DNA from: Tepidimonas charontis
GTDB taxonomy: Bacteria; Pseudomonadota; Gammaproteobacteria; Burkholderiales; Burkholderiaceae_C
Direction of reading: 5' to 3'
DNA length: 38,369 nucleotides
NCBI RefSeq assembly: GCF_007556685.1
Contig: NZ_VJON01000026.1
Span: 1-38,369, forward strand
The notes under the pieces are model-generated. The model did not search any database and was not told the origin of the DNA. It saw only the letters and a list, made by a program, of their open reading frames with translations. Shown one piece after another: positions 26,606 through 35,298 of the stretch; position 1 is the stretch's first letter; the number at the start of each line of letters is the position of its first letter. A program made the position numbers and the translations under genes.

Positions 26606-26710
26606 AACGTCGTGGCGCCTTCGCCTTGGATGATGATCGCCGAGTGGCTGGATGGCTTTGATCTGTACGCGCGTCGCCCGTGGGTGATGGCGCGCAGGCG
26701 AGCGAGAAGG

Positions 26711-26716
26711 CACAAT
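26711..26716 (+). promoter_or_regulatory. -10-like hexamer at the nudL start
   Basis: CACAAT overlaps the first ATG (26715) of the Nudix gene and stands 7 bases before an in-frame GTG (26724). If it is a true -10, transcription would begin next to the GTG and the ATG would not be in the mRNA. Confidence 0.35.
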
Positions 26717-27434
26717 GCCCGCTGTGAAGCCTGCTGCCTTGCCTGCCGTATTCGACCCGCGTCTGGTGCCGGTTTTGGCCCAAGACACCCATCTGCCCCC
26801 GGTCGCGGTGGATCGCTTTGGCGCCGATGATTGGCGCCGCTGGTTTGCCGCACCGCCGCCGTGGGAGCCTGAGTGGCGCGCCGAGCCACCCTGGACGGAT
26901 GCGCCGCTGCGGCCGGCGGCCGTGTTGATGCCCATCGTGTGGCGGGCACGGCCCATGGTGCTGTTGACCGAACGCAGCGCGCACTTGCCGGCGCACGCAG
27001 CGCAGGTGGCGTTTCCCGGGGGCAAGCTGGATCCAGCGGATGCCGGCGATCCGGTGCGCTGTGCGCTGCGGGAGGCGGCCGAGGAAGTGGGGATGGTGCC
27101 GACGTGGGTGGAGCCGCTGGGCACGCTGCCCGTGTACCGCACCGGCTCCGGTTTCGAGATCACGCCCGTGGTGGGGCTGGTGCAGCCGCGTGGGCCGTGG
27201 CGCCCCAATCCGAACGAGGTGGCCGACGTATTCGAAGTGCCGCTGGCGTATTTGATGGACCCACGCACCCATCGCCACCACGAAGTGCAGTGGACGCAGG
27301 GCCGCCGACGCTGGCTGTCGATGCCGTATGACGACGGCGGGGTGCAGCGCTTCATCTGGGGCGCGACGGCGGCCATGCTGCGCAATTTGTACCGGTTTTT
27401 GTCGGCGGCGTCGGCCGCTATGATGCGCGCATGA
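26715..27434 (+). CDS. Nudix hydrolase, NudL-like (coenzyme A pyrophosphatase type)
   Basis: The protein (239 residues from ATG 26715, 236 if GTG 26724 is the start) carries the NudL-type pattern LLTERSAHLPAHAAQVAFPG, followed by GKLDPADAGD and ALREAAEEVGM, a Nudix box. NudL-type proteins are thought to cleave coenzyme A; this rests on family resemblance. The start is uncertain: there is no ribosome binding site before the ATG and a -10-like CACAAT covers it. Its stop overlaps the next start (ATGA). Confidence 0.85.
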   Translation: MPAVKPAALPAVFDPRLVPVLAQDTHLPPVAVDRFGADDWRRWFAAPPPWEPEWRAEPPWTDAPLRPAAVLMPIVWRARPMVLLTERSAHLPAHAAQVAFPGGKLDPADAGDPVRCALREAAEEVGMVPTWVEPLGTLPVYRTGSGFEITPVVGLVQPRGPWRPNPNEVADVFEVPLAYLMDPRTHRHHEVQWTQGRRRWLSMPYDDGGVQRFIWGATAAMLRNLYRFLSAASAAMMRA

Positions 27435-28357
27435 CGTTTTTTGCCGTCTTGTTTGCCCTGTTGCTCGATCAAGCCCGCCGTCCCGGACTCGAGGGGGCGC
27501 TGGCGGCGCCGGCGCAGGGGTGGGCCGACTGGGTGCAGCGCCAGCTCGATGCAGGACACAGTGTCCATGGCCTCTTGGTCTGGAGTTTGGCATGGGGCGC
27601 GCCTGTCCTGGGGGCGGCACTGGGGTACGCGCTGCTCGACCGGGCCAGCGGTTTGTTGGGTTTTGCGTGGACGCTGTTGGTGTTGTACCTGTTGCTGGGT
27701 TTTCGCCAGTTCAGCCATCCCTTTACGGCCATCCGCGCGGCCCTGGAGTCGGGCGACGAGACGCGCGCGCGCGCGCTGCTGGCCGACTGGCTGGGCACCA
27801 CGGTGGTCGATTGGCCGCGCGAGGAGCTGCTGCGCCGCACGCTGGCGCAAGGCGTGCTGGCGGCACAACGTCACGTGTTCGGGGTGTTGGTGTGGTTCGT
27901 GGTGGGCGCGGCGCTGGGTCTTGGGCCGGCTGGCGCAGTGGCTTACCGTCAAGCAGCCTATCTGGCGCATCGCTGGGCCCAAACCGAGCGTGCCGTGTCG
28001 CCGGTCAGCGCCGCAGTGGCCACCTTGACGCAGCGGATGTGGTATTGGCTGGATGCCGCAGCGGCCCGGGTGACGGTGCTGGTCTTCGCGATGGTGGGGC
28101 ATTTCGAGGAAGCCCTGGCGCGCTGGCGTCTGCACGCTGGCGCCTGGCACGAGTCCAGCGACACGCTGGTGCTGGCGGTGGCCGAGGGCGCGTTGCAAGT
28201 GCGCTTGCTGCCGCGCAGTGCCGACGATCCGCTGCGTGGCGCCGAACTGCGCGAGCCGCAGCTGGCCCACATGGCCAGCGCCGTCGGGCTGGTGTGGCGC
28301 GGTGTCATTCTGTGGCTGCTGGCACTGGCCATCGGGTTGCTGGCGCGTCTGTTCTGA
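27431..28357 (+). CDS. CobD/CbiB-family membrane protein
   Basis: The 308-residue membrane protein has several hydrophobic segments and patterns of the CobD/CbiB family: MTFFAVLFALLLDQARRP at the start, RQFSHPFTAIRAALESGD, then VFGVLVWFVVGAALGLGPAGAVAYR. True CobD/CbiB makes adenosylcobinamide from cobyric acid, but no other cobalamin gene is nearby and this Nudix-coupled form in Burkholderiales may serve elsewhere. It overlaps the Nudix gene by 4 bases and converges on rsgA with a gap of only 5 bases. Confidence 0.75.
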   Translation: MTFFAVLFALLLDQARRPGLEGALAAPAQGWADWVQRQLDAGHSVHGLLVWSLAWGAPVLGAALGYALLDRASGLLGFAWTLLVLYLLLGFRQFSHPFTAIRAALESGDETRARALLADWLGTTVVDWPREELLRRTLAQGVLAAQRHVFGVLVWFVVGAALGLGPAGAVAYRQAAYLAHRWAQTERAVSPVSAAVATLTQRMWYWLDAAAARVTVLVFAMVGHFEEALARWRLHAGAWHESSDTLVLAVAEGALQVRLLPRSADDPLRGAELREPQLAHMASAVGLVWRGVILWLLALAIGLLARLF

Positions 28358-28362
28358 GGTGC

Positions 28363-29307
28363 TCAGTAAGGCCGGGCGGCGCGCAACTCGTCGAACAGGC
28401 TCACGTAGAGTTGCCAGCGTCCCGGGGCGATCGGCCCGTTGGGGGCGATGGCGGCTCGAATGGCGCAATCCGGCTCCTGGCGATGGGTGCAGTTGTGAAA
28501 GCGGCACCGGCCCACGAACGGGGCCAGATCCGGCATCAGGGATGCCAGGCGCTCGGGCTCGATGTGGTGCAGACCGAACTCGTGAAAGCCGGGGGAGTCG
28601 ATCAGGGCGCCGCGGCGCTGGGCATCCAGCCAATACCAGGTGCTGCGCGTGGTGGTGTGGCGGCCAGTGCCCAGCGCCTGCGAAATCGCTTGCGTCTGCA
28701 CCCCGGCGGTGGGCACCAGCCGATTGATCAAGGTGCTTTTGCCGGTGCCAGAGGGGCCCATCACCAGGGTGACCCGCTTCCGCAGGTGGCTCAGCAGATC
28801 GGCCAGCGTGGCATCCTCGGGGCCGGCGTTGTGTAGTTGCAGTGGCAGCACCGTCTCGCCCATATCGCGGTAAGGCGCCAGCCGTGCCCAGGCACGCTCG
28901 AACGCGGGCTGGAGGTCGCGTTTGTTGAGCGCAACGAGGGCGGGCACCGCGGCAGCGCGCGCCGCAATCAGTGCGCGCGCCAGCTGCGCCTCTGAAAGCA
29001 CCGGTTCGGCGGCGAGCAACACCAGCACTTGGTCGATATTGGCCGCCAGCATCTTGGTGCGCTGAGCGTCTTGGCGAAACAGCAGGTTGCGGCGTTCGTG
29101 GACGCGTTCGATGACGCCCTCGTCGCCGGCGGCCGACCAGTCGACGAGGTCGCCCACCACGGCGTCGAGCCGCTTGCCGCGTGGGTGGCAGCGCAGGCGC
29201 ACGCCGGCGTCGGTCTCCAGCATCGCATGGCGCCCATAGGTGGCGACGATGCGGCCGCGGTGCAGCGCGTCGCCGGCGTGTGTGCGTGGTGCCGATGCGC
29301 GCTTCAT
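28363..29307 (-). CDS. rsgA: Ribosome small-subunit-dependent GTPase A
   Basis: The 314-residue RsgA helps mature the 30S subunit. It is a circularly permuted GTPase: an N-terminal OB-fold (RGRIVATYGRHAML and on), then G4 (LNKRD) before G1 (GPSGTGKST) and G3 (DSPGFHEFGL), and a C-terminal zinc-binding part (GRCRFHNCTHRQEPDCAI). The start overlaps the stop of the M48 protease gene as ATGA, so the two are read together. Confidence 0.96.
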   Translation of the reverse strand: MKRASAPRTHAGDALHRGRIVATYGRHAMLETDAGVRLRCHPRGKRLDAVVGDLVDWSAAGDEGVIERVHERRNLLFRQDAQRTKMLAANIDQVLVLLAAEPVLSEAQLARALIAARAAAVPALVALNKRDLQPAFERAWARLAPYRDMGETVLPLQLHNAGPEDATLADLLSHLRKRVTLVMGPSGTGKSTLINRLVPTAGVQTQAISQALGTGRHTTTRSTWYWLDAQRRGALIDSPGFHEFGLHHIEPERLASLMPDLAPFVGRCRFHNCTHRQEPDCAIRAAIAPNGPIAPGRWQLYVSLFDELRAARPY

Positions 29308-30590
29308 GTCGGCGCTCCGGCCGCCTGCAGGCGCGCCAGCCGCTGCAGCGCTGGCGGATGCGAGTAGTAAAAGCGCGCGTACAGCGGATCCGGGGTGAGG
29401 GTGCTGGCGTTGTCACGATGCAGCATCAGCAAGGCGCGCGCCAAGGCAGCGGCGCTGCTGTGGCGGCTGGCAAAGGCATCGGCCGCGTATTCGTCGCGCC
29501 GTGACAGGGCGCTGAACAGGGGCGTCAGGATCAGCCCGCCCACTGGCGCGACGAGCATGAACAACACCAGCGCCAGTGCCGCGTTGCCGCCCGACAGTTG
29601 CGGCGTCACCCCCAGCCCGAAATAAAACCAGGGTTGCTGCGCCAGCCAGGCCAGCGTGGCCAGCGCCACGGCGCTGATCAGTGCCAGGCCCGCGAGTCGG
29701 CGCGGAATGTGGCGCAGGCGCGCGTGGCCCAGCTCATGCGCCAGCACCGCTTCGATTTCATCCGGCCCCAGGCGCTGCAACAGGGTGTCGAACAGCACCA
29801 CGCGTTTGCTGGGCCCGATGCCGGTGAAGTAGGCGTTGGCGTGGCTGCTGCGCCGACTGCCGTCGGCCACGTACACCCCCTCGGCACGAAAGCCGCAGCG
29901 CTGCAGCAAGGCTTGGACGCGATCGAGCAGGGGGGCGTCGCGCAGCGGCTCGAAGCGGTTGAACAGCGGCGCGATGAAACGCGGGTAGGCCAGCATGAGC
30001 CCGCCCTGAAACGCCATCCACAGCGCCCACACCCACAGCCACCACAGGTGGCCGCCATGCTCCATCAGCCACAGCACGGCCAGCAACAGTGGCAGGCCGA
30101 GCAGTGCCGCCACGGCCGCGCCTTTGAGCCCGTCGCCGACCCACTGTGCCAGCGTGCTGCGGTTGAAGCCATGGCGCTGCTCGACGCCAAAGACGCGCCA
30201 CCACGCCAGCGGCAGCTGCAGCAGCGCGCCGATGACCAAAAACGCCGCCACCAGTGCGGTTTGCTGCAGCAGTCCCTCGCCAAGCCAGGCCCGCAGCGCG
30301 CGGTCCAAGGCGTCGAGCCCGCCCAGCAGCGTCCAGCCGATGGTGATCGCGGTGCCGGCGCTGGCCTCGATCAGGCCCAGGCGCGCCTTGTCCAGGGTGT
30401 AGCGCGCCGCCTGCTGATGTTGCGCGGGGTCCACGTGGCCGACGAAGGGCGCTGGCACCTGCGTCGCGTGCTGCGCGACGTAGCGCATGTGGCGCAGCAG
30501 CAAGGCACTGCGCAGCACCAGGGCCAGCAGCAACCCGGCTGCGAAGACGAACGACCACAGGAGGTCGGCAGGCAAAGCGCTGATCGACAT
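29304..30590 (-). CDS. M48-family membrane metalloprotease (Ste24-like)
   Basis: The 428-residue protein has many membrane segments and the zinc protease motif [13 protein letters not shown], with a third ligand probably in [12 protein letters not shown]. The layout fits CAAX prenyl protease 1/Ste24-like M48 enzymes, which in bacteria act in membrane protein quality control. ATG 30590 is chosen because the hydrophobic N-terminus starts there; a TAGACT hexamer lies only 7 bases upstream (30603-30598) and no ribosome binding site is seen, so the message may be leaderless. It is divergent from orn. Confidence 0.9.
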   Translation of the reverse strand: MSISALPADLLWSFVFAAGLLLALVLRSALLLRHMRYVAQHATQVPAPFVGHVDPAQHQQAARYTLDKARLGLIEASAGTAITIGWTLLGGLDALDRALRAWLGEGLLQQTALVAAFLVIGALLQLPLAWWRVFGVEQRHGFNRSTLAQWVGDGLKGAAVAALLGLPLLLAVLWLMEHGGHLWWLWVWALWMAFQGGLMLAYPRFIAPLFNRFEPLRDAPLLDRVQALLQRCGFRAEGVYVADGSRRSSHANAYFTGIGPSKRVVLFDTLLQRLGPDEIEAVLAHELGHARLRHIPRRLAGLALISAVALATLAWLAQQPWFYFGLGVTPQLSGGNAALALVLFMLVAPVGGLILTPLFSALSRRDEYAADAFASRHSSAAALARALLMLHRDNASTLTPDPLYARFYYSHPPALQRLARLQAAGAPT

Positions 30591-30597
30591 GGGCCAC

Positions 30598-30603
30598 AGT
30601 CTA
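30598..30603 (-). promoter_or_regulatory. -10-like hexamer 7 bases before the M48 gene
   Basis: On the minus strand TAGACT stands 7 bases before ATG 30590. It is the same hexamer, at about the same distance, as before the DUF2818 gene. No convincing -35 is seen. Confidence 0.4.
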
Positions 30604-30671
30604 GCGAAAGCCGCGCGCTGCCGTCTTGTGCCACGACGGGATGCGTCCGCTGCGCCGCGGCCGACCTCGGC

Positions 30672-30677
30672 GACAAT
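30672..30677 (+). promoter_or_regulatory. -10-like hexamer 7 bases before orn
   Basis: GACAAT stands 7 bases before the orn ATG at 30685, and there is no ribosome binding site in between. It faces away from the M48 hexamer in the same 94-base divergent gap. Confidence 0.4.
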
Positions 30678-30684
30678 TACGTCC

Positions 30685-31287
30685 ATGACGACGCCCAATA
30701 CCCTGCCCGAGCCGCTGTCGGCCGAAGCGCTGACCCTGCCCAAGAGTGACCTCAACCTGGTGTGGATCGACTGCGAGATGTCGGGGCTCGACCCCGAGCG
30801 CGACCGCCTGCTGGAAGTGGCGGTGGTGATCACCGGCCCCCATCTGCACCCGCGCGTGGAGGGCCCGGTGCTCGTGATCCATCAAGACGACGCCGTGCTG
30901 GATGCGATGGACGCCTGGAACAAAGGTACCCATGGCCGCAGCGGCCTGACCGACAAAGTGCGCGCCAGCACGCTCAGCGAGGCCGACGCCGAGCAGCAGT
31001 TGCTCGACTTCATTGCCCGTTACGTGCCCAAAGGCGTCTCGCCGATGTGTGGCAACAGCGTCGGGCAGGATCGGCGCTTTTTGGTGCGCTACATGCCGCG
31101 CCTGGAGGCCTATTTCCACTACCGCAACCTGGACGTCAGCACGCTCAAGGAATTGGCCAAGCGCTGGCGCCCGGAGGTCTACAACGCCTTCAAGAAGCAG
31201 CAGCGCCACACCGCGCTGGCCGATGTGCACGAATCGATCGACGAGCTGGCGCACTACCGGGCGCACTTTCTGCGCCTGGCCGACTGA
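30685..31287 (+). CDS. orn: Oligoribonuclease
   Basis: The 200-residue enzyme degrades 2-5-base RNA fragments and linear cyclic-di-GMP products to mononucleotides. It is a DEDDh exonuclease: [20 protein letters not shown] (Asp and Glu of ExoI), [11 protein letters not shown] (ExoII Asp), and [14 protein letters not shown] (ExoIII His and Asp). The N-terminus is about 20 residues longer than in E. coli. Two GC hairpins without T tracts follow the gene (31346-31360 and 31368-31389). Confidence 0.96.
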   Translation: MTTPNTLPEPLSAEALTLPKSDLNLVWIDCEMSGLDPERDRLLEVAVVITGPHLHPRVEGPVLVIHQDDAVLDAMDAWNKGTHGRSGLTDKVRASTLSEADAEQQLLDFIARYVPKGVSPMCGNSVGQDRRFLVRYMPRLEAYFHYRNLDVSTLKELAKRWRPEVYNAFKKQQRHTALADVHESIDELAHYRAHFLRLAD

Positions 31288-31345
31288 CCGCCCGGATGCC
31301 CGTCACCCGAGCGCGGCCACGGCTGGGCGCGGGGGCACTGCACGG

Positions 31346-31389
31346 GCACGGCCGCCGTGCGCCGCTGGTGTCGTCTTGGGCCCCGACAC
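31346..31389 (+). terminator. Two hairpins downstream of orn
   Basis: GCACGG-CCG-CCGTGC (31346-31360) and GTGTCG-N10-CGACAC (31368-31389) lie between orn and the helicase promoter. Neither has a T tract, so termination is only a possibility. Confidence 0.35.
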
Positions 31390-31421
31390 GGCGCAGGGAC
31401 GCGCCAGCGCCCGATTTGTGG

Positions 31422-31427
31422 AATAAT
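31422..31427 (+). promoter_or_regulatory. -10 element of the DEAD-box helicase gene
   Basis: AATAAT (5 of 6 consensus bases) in GTGGAATAATGTC; the -35 is not clear. Expected transcription start is near 31434, which is the first base of a perfect hairpin. Confidence 0.45.
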
Positions 31428-31433
31428 GTCGAC

Positions 31434-31537
31434 TGCCTTTCGCTGAAAGGCAATCATTTATTGCATCTGCTACTTGCCGGTTCCGTTTCAGGTTCGTGTC
31501 GTTGGTGGTCGATGTGATGTCAACCTCCAACGAAGGA
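31434..31537 (+). promoter_or_regulatory. Structured 5' leader of the DEAD-box helicase
   Basis: The leader of about 110 bases opens with TGCCTTTC-GCT-GAAAGGCA (31434-31452, perfect 8-bp stem) and ends with GTTGGTGGT (31501-31509) pairing to ACCTCCAAC (31523-31531; 8 of 9 pairs), which abuts the GAAGGA ribosome binding site at 31532-31537. This layout is suited to control of message stability and translation, for example by temperature or by the helicase itself; the function is inferred. Confidence 0.5.
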
Positions 31538-31542
31538 CCGTT

Positions 31543-33006
31543 ATGAACGCGACACCGAACGCGGCCGCTGGCCGCTCCCATGCCTTTGCCTCTTTGGGTC
31601 TGCACGACGCCTTGCTGCGCGCCGTGGCCGAGCTGGGCTTTACCGAGCCTACCCCCGTCCAACAAGCGGCCATCCCGGCGGCGCTGGCGCGCCCCGGTGC
31701 GGGCGCCGATCTGATGGTCTCCAGCCGCACCGGCAGCGGCAAGACGGCAGCCTACCTACTGCCGGTGCTCGATGCCCTCATCCCCTTGCTCAGCGCGACC
31801 GACCATCCTGCGCGGGGCGGAAGGACCGGCGCAGCGCGTGGACGTTTCGCGCCTGCGGCGCCGCTGGCGCTGGTGCTGTGCCCGACGCGCGAGCTGGCCC
31901 AACAGGTGGCGCGTGATGCGATCGACCTGGCGCGCTACGTGCGCGGGCTGCGTATTGCGACCGTGGTGGGCGGCATGCCCTACGGACTGCAACTGCAGCG
32001 TTTGCAGGGGGCGCAACTGGTGGTGGCCACACCCGGCCGGTTGTTGGACTTGCAGCGCAGTGGGCACGTACGGCTGGATGCCGTGCGCCATGCGGTGCTG
32101 GATGAGGCCGACCGCATGCTCGACCTTGGATTTGCCGAGGATTTGGCCGACATCCACGCCCTGACCGTCGCGCGCCAGCAAACGCTGATGTTCAGCGCCA
32201 CGTTTGCGCCGCGCGTGCAGGCGCTGGCCGAGCGCATCATGCGCACGCCGCAGCGCATGGCGTTGCAGACCGCGCAAGATGCCCACACCCACATCGAACA
32301 GCGCCTGTACTGGTGTGACAGCCCGGCGCACAAACGCCAGTTGCTCGATCACTGGCTGCGCGACGAGGGCATCGAGCAGGCCATCGTGTTTGCCAGCACG
32401 CAGATCGAGTGCGACGAGCTGGCGCAGGATTTGCAGCAGGCCGGCTTTGCCGCCGTGGCGCTGCACGGCGCGCTCAGCCAAGGGCTGCGCAACCGCCGGC
32501 TGCAGGCCTTACGGCAAGGACAGGTGCAAATTCTGGTGGCCACCGACGTGGCCGCGCGCGGCATCGATGTGCCTACGATCACCCACGTGTTCAACTACGG
32601 CTTGCCGATGAAGGCCGAAGATTACGTGCACCGCATCGGCCGCACGGGCCGCGCGGGCCGACGCGGCTTGGCGGTGACGATGGCCGAGGCGCGCGACCGC
32701 CGTCGCATCGGCGCTATCGAGGCGATGAGTCGGCAGCCGATTCCGGCGGCTACCATCGAAGGGCTCGAGCCGAAGCGCGTATTCGTCGGCGACGATCGCG
32801 CACGCCGTGGGGCGCCCGGTGCGCGCCGCGGCGAGGGCTGGCGGCCCCGCGGCCCCGCGGGCGCATCGCGCCGGGAGGGGAGTGTGCGCCGCGAAGGCGG
32901 CTGGCGAACCGAAGGCGCCGCGCGCTCACCGCGCCCTTCGCATGAAGGGGGTGTGGGGTACGCGCCCGCGCGTCGCGGCGGCGAGCGGCCTCGCGCAGCC
33001 CGCTGA
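31543..33006 (+). CDS. DEAD-box ATP-dependent RNA helicase (RhlE-like)
   Basis: The 487-residue protein unwinds RNA in ribosome assembly or mRNA decay. The helicase motifs run in order: Q motif (FTEPTPVQQAAIP), motif I (SRTGSGKT), Ia (PTRELAQQ), Ib (TPGR), motif II as DEAD (VLDEADRMLD), motif III (SAT), motif V (ATDVAARGID) and VI (HRIGRTGRAG). An insert of about 20 residues (SATDHPARGGRTGAARGRFA) lies between motifs I and Ia. The C-terminal 80 residues are rich in Arg and Gly, typical of RNA-binding tails. A GAAGGA site precedes the ATG. A 7-base tandem repeat begins at the stop codon. Confidence 0.93.
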   Translation: MNATPNAAAGRSHAFASLGLHDALLRAVAELGFTEPTPVQQAAIPAALARPGAGADLMVSSRTGSGKTAAYLLPVLDALIPLLSATDHPARGGRTGAARGRFAPAAPLALVLCPTRELAQQVARDAIDLARYVRGLRIATVVGGMPYGLQLQRLQGAQLVVATPGRLLDLQRSGHVRLDAVRHAVLDEADRMLDLGFAEDLADIHALTVARQQTLMFSATFAPRVQALAERIMRTPQRMALQTAQDAHTHIEQRLYWCDSPAHKRQLLDHWLRDEGIEQAIVFASTQIECDELAQDLQQAGFAAVALHGALSQGLRNRRLQALRQGQVQILVATDVAARGIDVPTITHVFNYGLPMKAEDYVHRIGRTGRAGRRGLAVTMAEARDRRRIGAIEAMSRQPIPAATIEGLEPKRVFVGDDRARRGAPGARRGEGWRPRGPAGASRREGSVRREGGWRTEGAARSPRPSHEGGVGYAPARRGGERPRAAR

Positions 33007-33036
33007 TCGCTGATCGCTGATCGCTGATCGCTGATC
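33002..33036 (+). repeat. Five tandem copies of GCTGATC at the helicase stop codon
   Basis: Five perfect 7-base units. The helicase TGA (33004-33006) lies in the first unit, so a change in copy number would not alter the protein. Each unit contains a GATC site or half of one. Confidence 0.95.
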
Positions 33037-33093
33037 GCGCGACGGGCGGCGCGTCGGCACCACGAGGGCCGATTCCGCCGTCTTGCCGCCGGC

Positions 33094-33111
33094 TCGGCAC
33101 CGAAGTGCCGA
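33094..33111. terminator. Hairpin between convergent helicase and guaC genes
   Basis: TCGGCAC-CGAA-GTGCCGA, a perfect 7-bp stem with a tetraloop, 19 bases from the guaC stop. No T tract follows on either strand; it may serve both converging genes. Confidence 0.5.
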
Positions 33112-33129
33112 CACCTGTGAGGGGTGGCG

Positions 33130-34107
33130 CTACATCAGAAGGTGCTCGCCCGCGTTGTCGCGTCCGACGATCACATAGTTGACGCGGCGGATGTCGAACA
33201 GCGTGCGGCCGCCGGCGTAGCTGATCGAGCTTTGCAAATCCTCCTGCATCTCGCGCAGCGTGTCGGCCAGCCGTCCTTTGATCGGCTCCAGGATGCGCTT
33301 GCCTTCGACGTGGCGATACTCGCCCTTGTTGAAATCGCTGGCCGAGCCGTAGTACTCTTTGTACAAGCGGCCATCGACTTCCACCGTTTGGCCAGGAGAC
33401 TCCTCGTGCCCGGCGAATAGTGAGCCGATCATCACCATCGTGGCGCCGAAGCGAATGCTCTTGGCGATATCGCCGTGTTCGCGAATGCCGCCATCGGCGA
33501 TGATGGGCTTGCTGGCCACCCGCGCGCACCATTTCAGCGCCGACAATTGCCAGCCGCCGGTGCCGAAGCCGGTTTTGAGGCGGGTGATGCACACTTTGCC
33601 GGGGCCAATGCCGACCTTGGTCGCATCCGCCCCCCACTGTTCCAGGTCGATGACGGCCTCGGGCGTGCCGATGTTGCCGGCGATGACGAAGCTGCCGGGC
33701 AGTTGCTCCTTGAGGTGGGCGAGCATGCGCTGCACGCTGTCGGCGTGACCGTGCGCGATGTCGATGGTGATGTACTCCGGTGTCAGACCGATTGCGCGCA
33801 GGCGCGCCACAGTGGCGTAGTCGGCCGGCTTGACGCCCAGCGAGATCGACACGTACAGGCCGCGCTCGCGCATGCGCTGCGCGAAGGCCACGCTGTCGAA
33901 GTCGAAGCGGTGCATGACGTAGAAGTAGTCGTTTTGCGCCAGCCAAGTCGCGATCGACTCGTCGATGACGGTTTTCATGTTGGCCGGCACCACCGGCAGC
34001 CGAAAGCGCCGGGGGCCGAGTGCGACGCTGGTGTCGCACTCGCTGCGGCTGTCGACGCGGCACTTGCGCGGCAACAGCACGATATGGTCGTAGTCGAAAA
34101 TTTCCAT
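33130..34107 (-). CDS. guaC: GMP reductase (GuaC, type 2)
   Basis: The 325-residue enzyme reduces GMP to IMP with NADPH in purine salvage. It has an IMPDH-like TIM barrel: [28 protein letters not shown], the catalytic Cys in [35 protein letters not shown], and the late motif [24 protein letters not shown]. The form [11 protein letters not shown] is that of the type 2 group (as in Bacillus). ATG 34107 with GGAG upstream is preferred; an ATG 15 bases earlier covers that binding site. Its leader contains an attenuator-like terminator. Confidence 0.92.
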   Translation of the reverse strand: MEIFDYDHIVLLPRKCRVDSRSECDTSVALGPRRFRLPVVPANMKTVIDESIATWLAQNDYFYVMHRFDFDSVAFAQRMRERGLYVSISLGVKPADYATVARLRAIGLTPEYITIDIAHGHADSVQRMLAHLKEQLPGSFVIAGNIGTPEAVIDLEQWGADATKVGIGPGKVCITRLKTGFGTGGWQLSALKWCARVASKPIIADGGIREHGDIAKSIRFGATMVMIGSLFAGHEESPGQTVEVDGRLYKEYYGSASDFNKGEYRHVEGKRILEPIKGRLADTLREMQEDLQSSISYAGGRTLFDIRRVNYVIVGRDNAGEHLLM

Positions 34108-34223
34108 GTCGCCAGGCTCCAATCCGAAACGGCAGATATCCGCCGGGCGGCGCGCGCATGCGCCGCAAGATGCGCCCGCGCGGCCCCCAGACGGGGCGGG
34201 GCGCTTGGCCTGACGCCGGCCAC

Positions 34224-34254
34224 AAAAAACCGGACGCCAAAAACGTGGGCCCGG
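34224..34254 (-). terminator. Terminator or attenuator in the guaC leader
   Basis: On the minus strand CCGG-GCC-loop-GGC-(2-base bulge)-CCGG is followed by six T (34229-34224). It lies 117 bases before guaC and no minus-strand gene precedes it, since motA upstream points the other way. It may therefore act as an attenuator of guaC. The same 321-base gap (34108-34428) holds a GCGGCGC-GCGCCGC hairpin at 34147-34166, a GCGCGCC-GGCGCGC stem at 34273-34300 and the motA promoter; no gene is visible in it. Confidence 0.55.
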
Positions 34255-34316
34255 TGACCAATTCTATGCCAAGCGCGCCGTGTCGCGCCGTCTGGCGCGC
34301 GCAGCCGCACGTGCTG

Positions 34317-34344
34317 TTGCCAACCACGCGATGTGAGGCACAAT
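34317..34344 (+). promoter_or_regulatory. Sigma-70-like promoter for motAB
   Basis: TTGCCA (34317-34322), 16 bases, CACAAT (34339-34344), about 85 bases before motA. No sigma-28-type flagellar promoter is seen by eye. Confidence 0.45.
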
Positions 34345-34428
34345 CAGGGCGCTTGGCTCGCTGGGTCGTCACGCGTGTGTCGCCGACACGCGCACGACGG
34401 CGGCGTGGCCCCTACGGAGCCTGTGCGC

Positions 34429-35298
34429 ATGAATCCCTCCACCCTGATCGGCATGATCGCCAGCGTGCTGCTGCTGGGGGTGCTCATTTTTTTTGCTGCT
34501 GACGATCCCTGGCTGTTCATCGACTTGCCCGGACTGGGCATCGTCTTGGTGGGCACGATGGCGGCCACGTTTTTGAGCTACCCGATGGGCGAGGTGCTGC
34601 GGGTGTTCAAGCTCATCGGCACCGTGATGCGCAACGAGCGCCTGTACACCCAGCGCGATATCGAGGAACTGGTGGACATCTCGCGCTTGTGGATGCGCGA
34701 CGACCCGGTGGCGGTGGAGCGTGCCTTGCCACGCATCGCCAACCCCTTTCTGCGCACCGGGGTGCAGCTCGTCATCGACCGCATCCCCGAGGAAGATATT
34801 CTGGACCTGTTGCAATGGCGCATTTCGCGCATGAAAGCCAAGGAAGCGGCAGAGGCGCAGCTGTTTCGCGTCATGGCCAACTATGCGCCCGCGTTTGGCA
34901 TGATCGGCACGCTGGTGGGCTTGATCAACCTGATGGATGTGGTGGCCAGTGGCGACCTGGTCGTCATCGGTCGGCATCTGGCGGTGGCGCTGATGACAAC
35001 GTTCTACGGGATTTTGTTGGCCAATCTGATCTTCAAGCCGGTGGCGGTGAAGCTGGAGCGCCGCACCGAGCAGCGCATCGTCTTGATGAATATGGTGCTG
35101 CAGGGCATCTCGATGATGTGTGCGCGGCGCAGTCCCTCGCTGATGCGCGAGACCTTGAAATCCTTCGTCGCCTACCACGAAGACGAGATCCACGACGGCG
35201 GGCAGCGCCCAAGCCGTGCTGTCGGCACCAGCCGCGCTCCTGTGAAATCCTCGCAGCCGGTGCGCGATGACGGCACGGCAGCGGAGCGGCGTCCGTGA
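34429..35298 (+). CDS. motA: Flagellar stator protein MotA/PomA type
   Basis: The 289-residue inner-membrane protein forms the stator ring with MotB. Four membrane helices are visible: residues about 5-23 and 28-48, then, after a cytoplasmic loop, about 145-165 (PAFGMIGTLVGLINLMDVV) and 180-205. The N-terminus and loop look more like the PomA/MotC group than like E. coli MotA. The polar C-terminal tail of about 35 residues is unusually long. GGAG lies before the ATG. The stop overlaps the motB start (GTGA). Confidence 0.9.
   Translation: MNPSTLIGMIASVLLLGVLIFFAADDPWLFIDLPGLGIVLVGTMAATFLSYPMGEVLRVFKLIGTVMRNERLYTQRDIEELVDISRLWMRDDPVAVERALPRIANPFLRTGVQLVIDRIPEEDILDLLQWRISRMKAKEAAEAQLFRVMANYAPAFGMIGTLVGLINLMDVVASGDLVVIGRHLAVALMTTFYGILLANLIFKPVAVKLERRTEQRIVLMNMVLQGISMMCARRSPSLMRETLKSFVAYHEDEIHDGGQRPSRAVGTSRAPVKSSQPVRDDGTAAERRP

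Noticed and set aside
26510-26830. Plus-strand frame with MHNMHNVV between gdhA and nudL
   Set aside because: It overlaps the Nudix gene in another frame, turns into Arg/Ala-rich shadow sequence and has no ribosome binding site.
24073-27434. Two Nudix genes within 3.4 kb as a possible duplication
   Set aside because: They belong to different Nudix groups (NudF-like and NudL-like) with different surroundings of the Nudix box, so they are not a local duplication.
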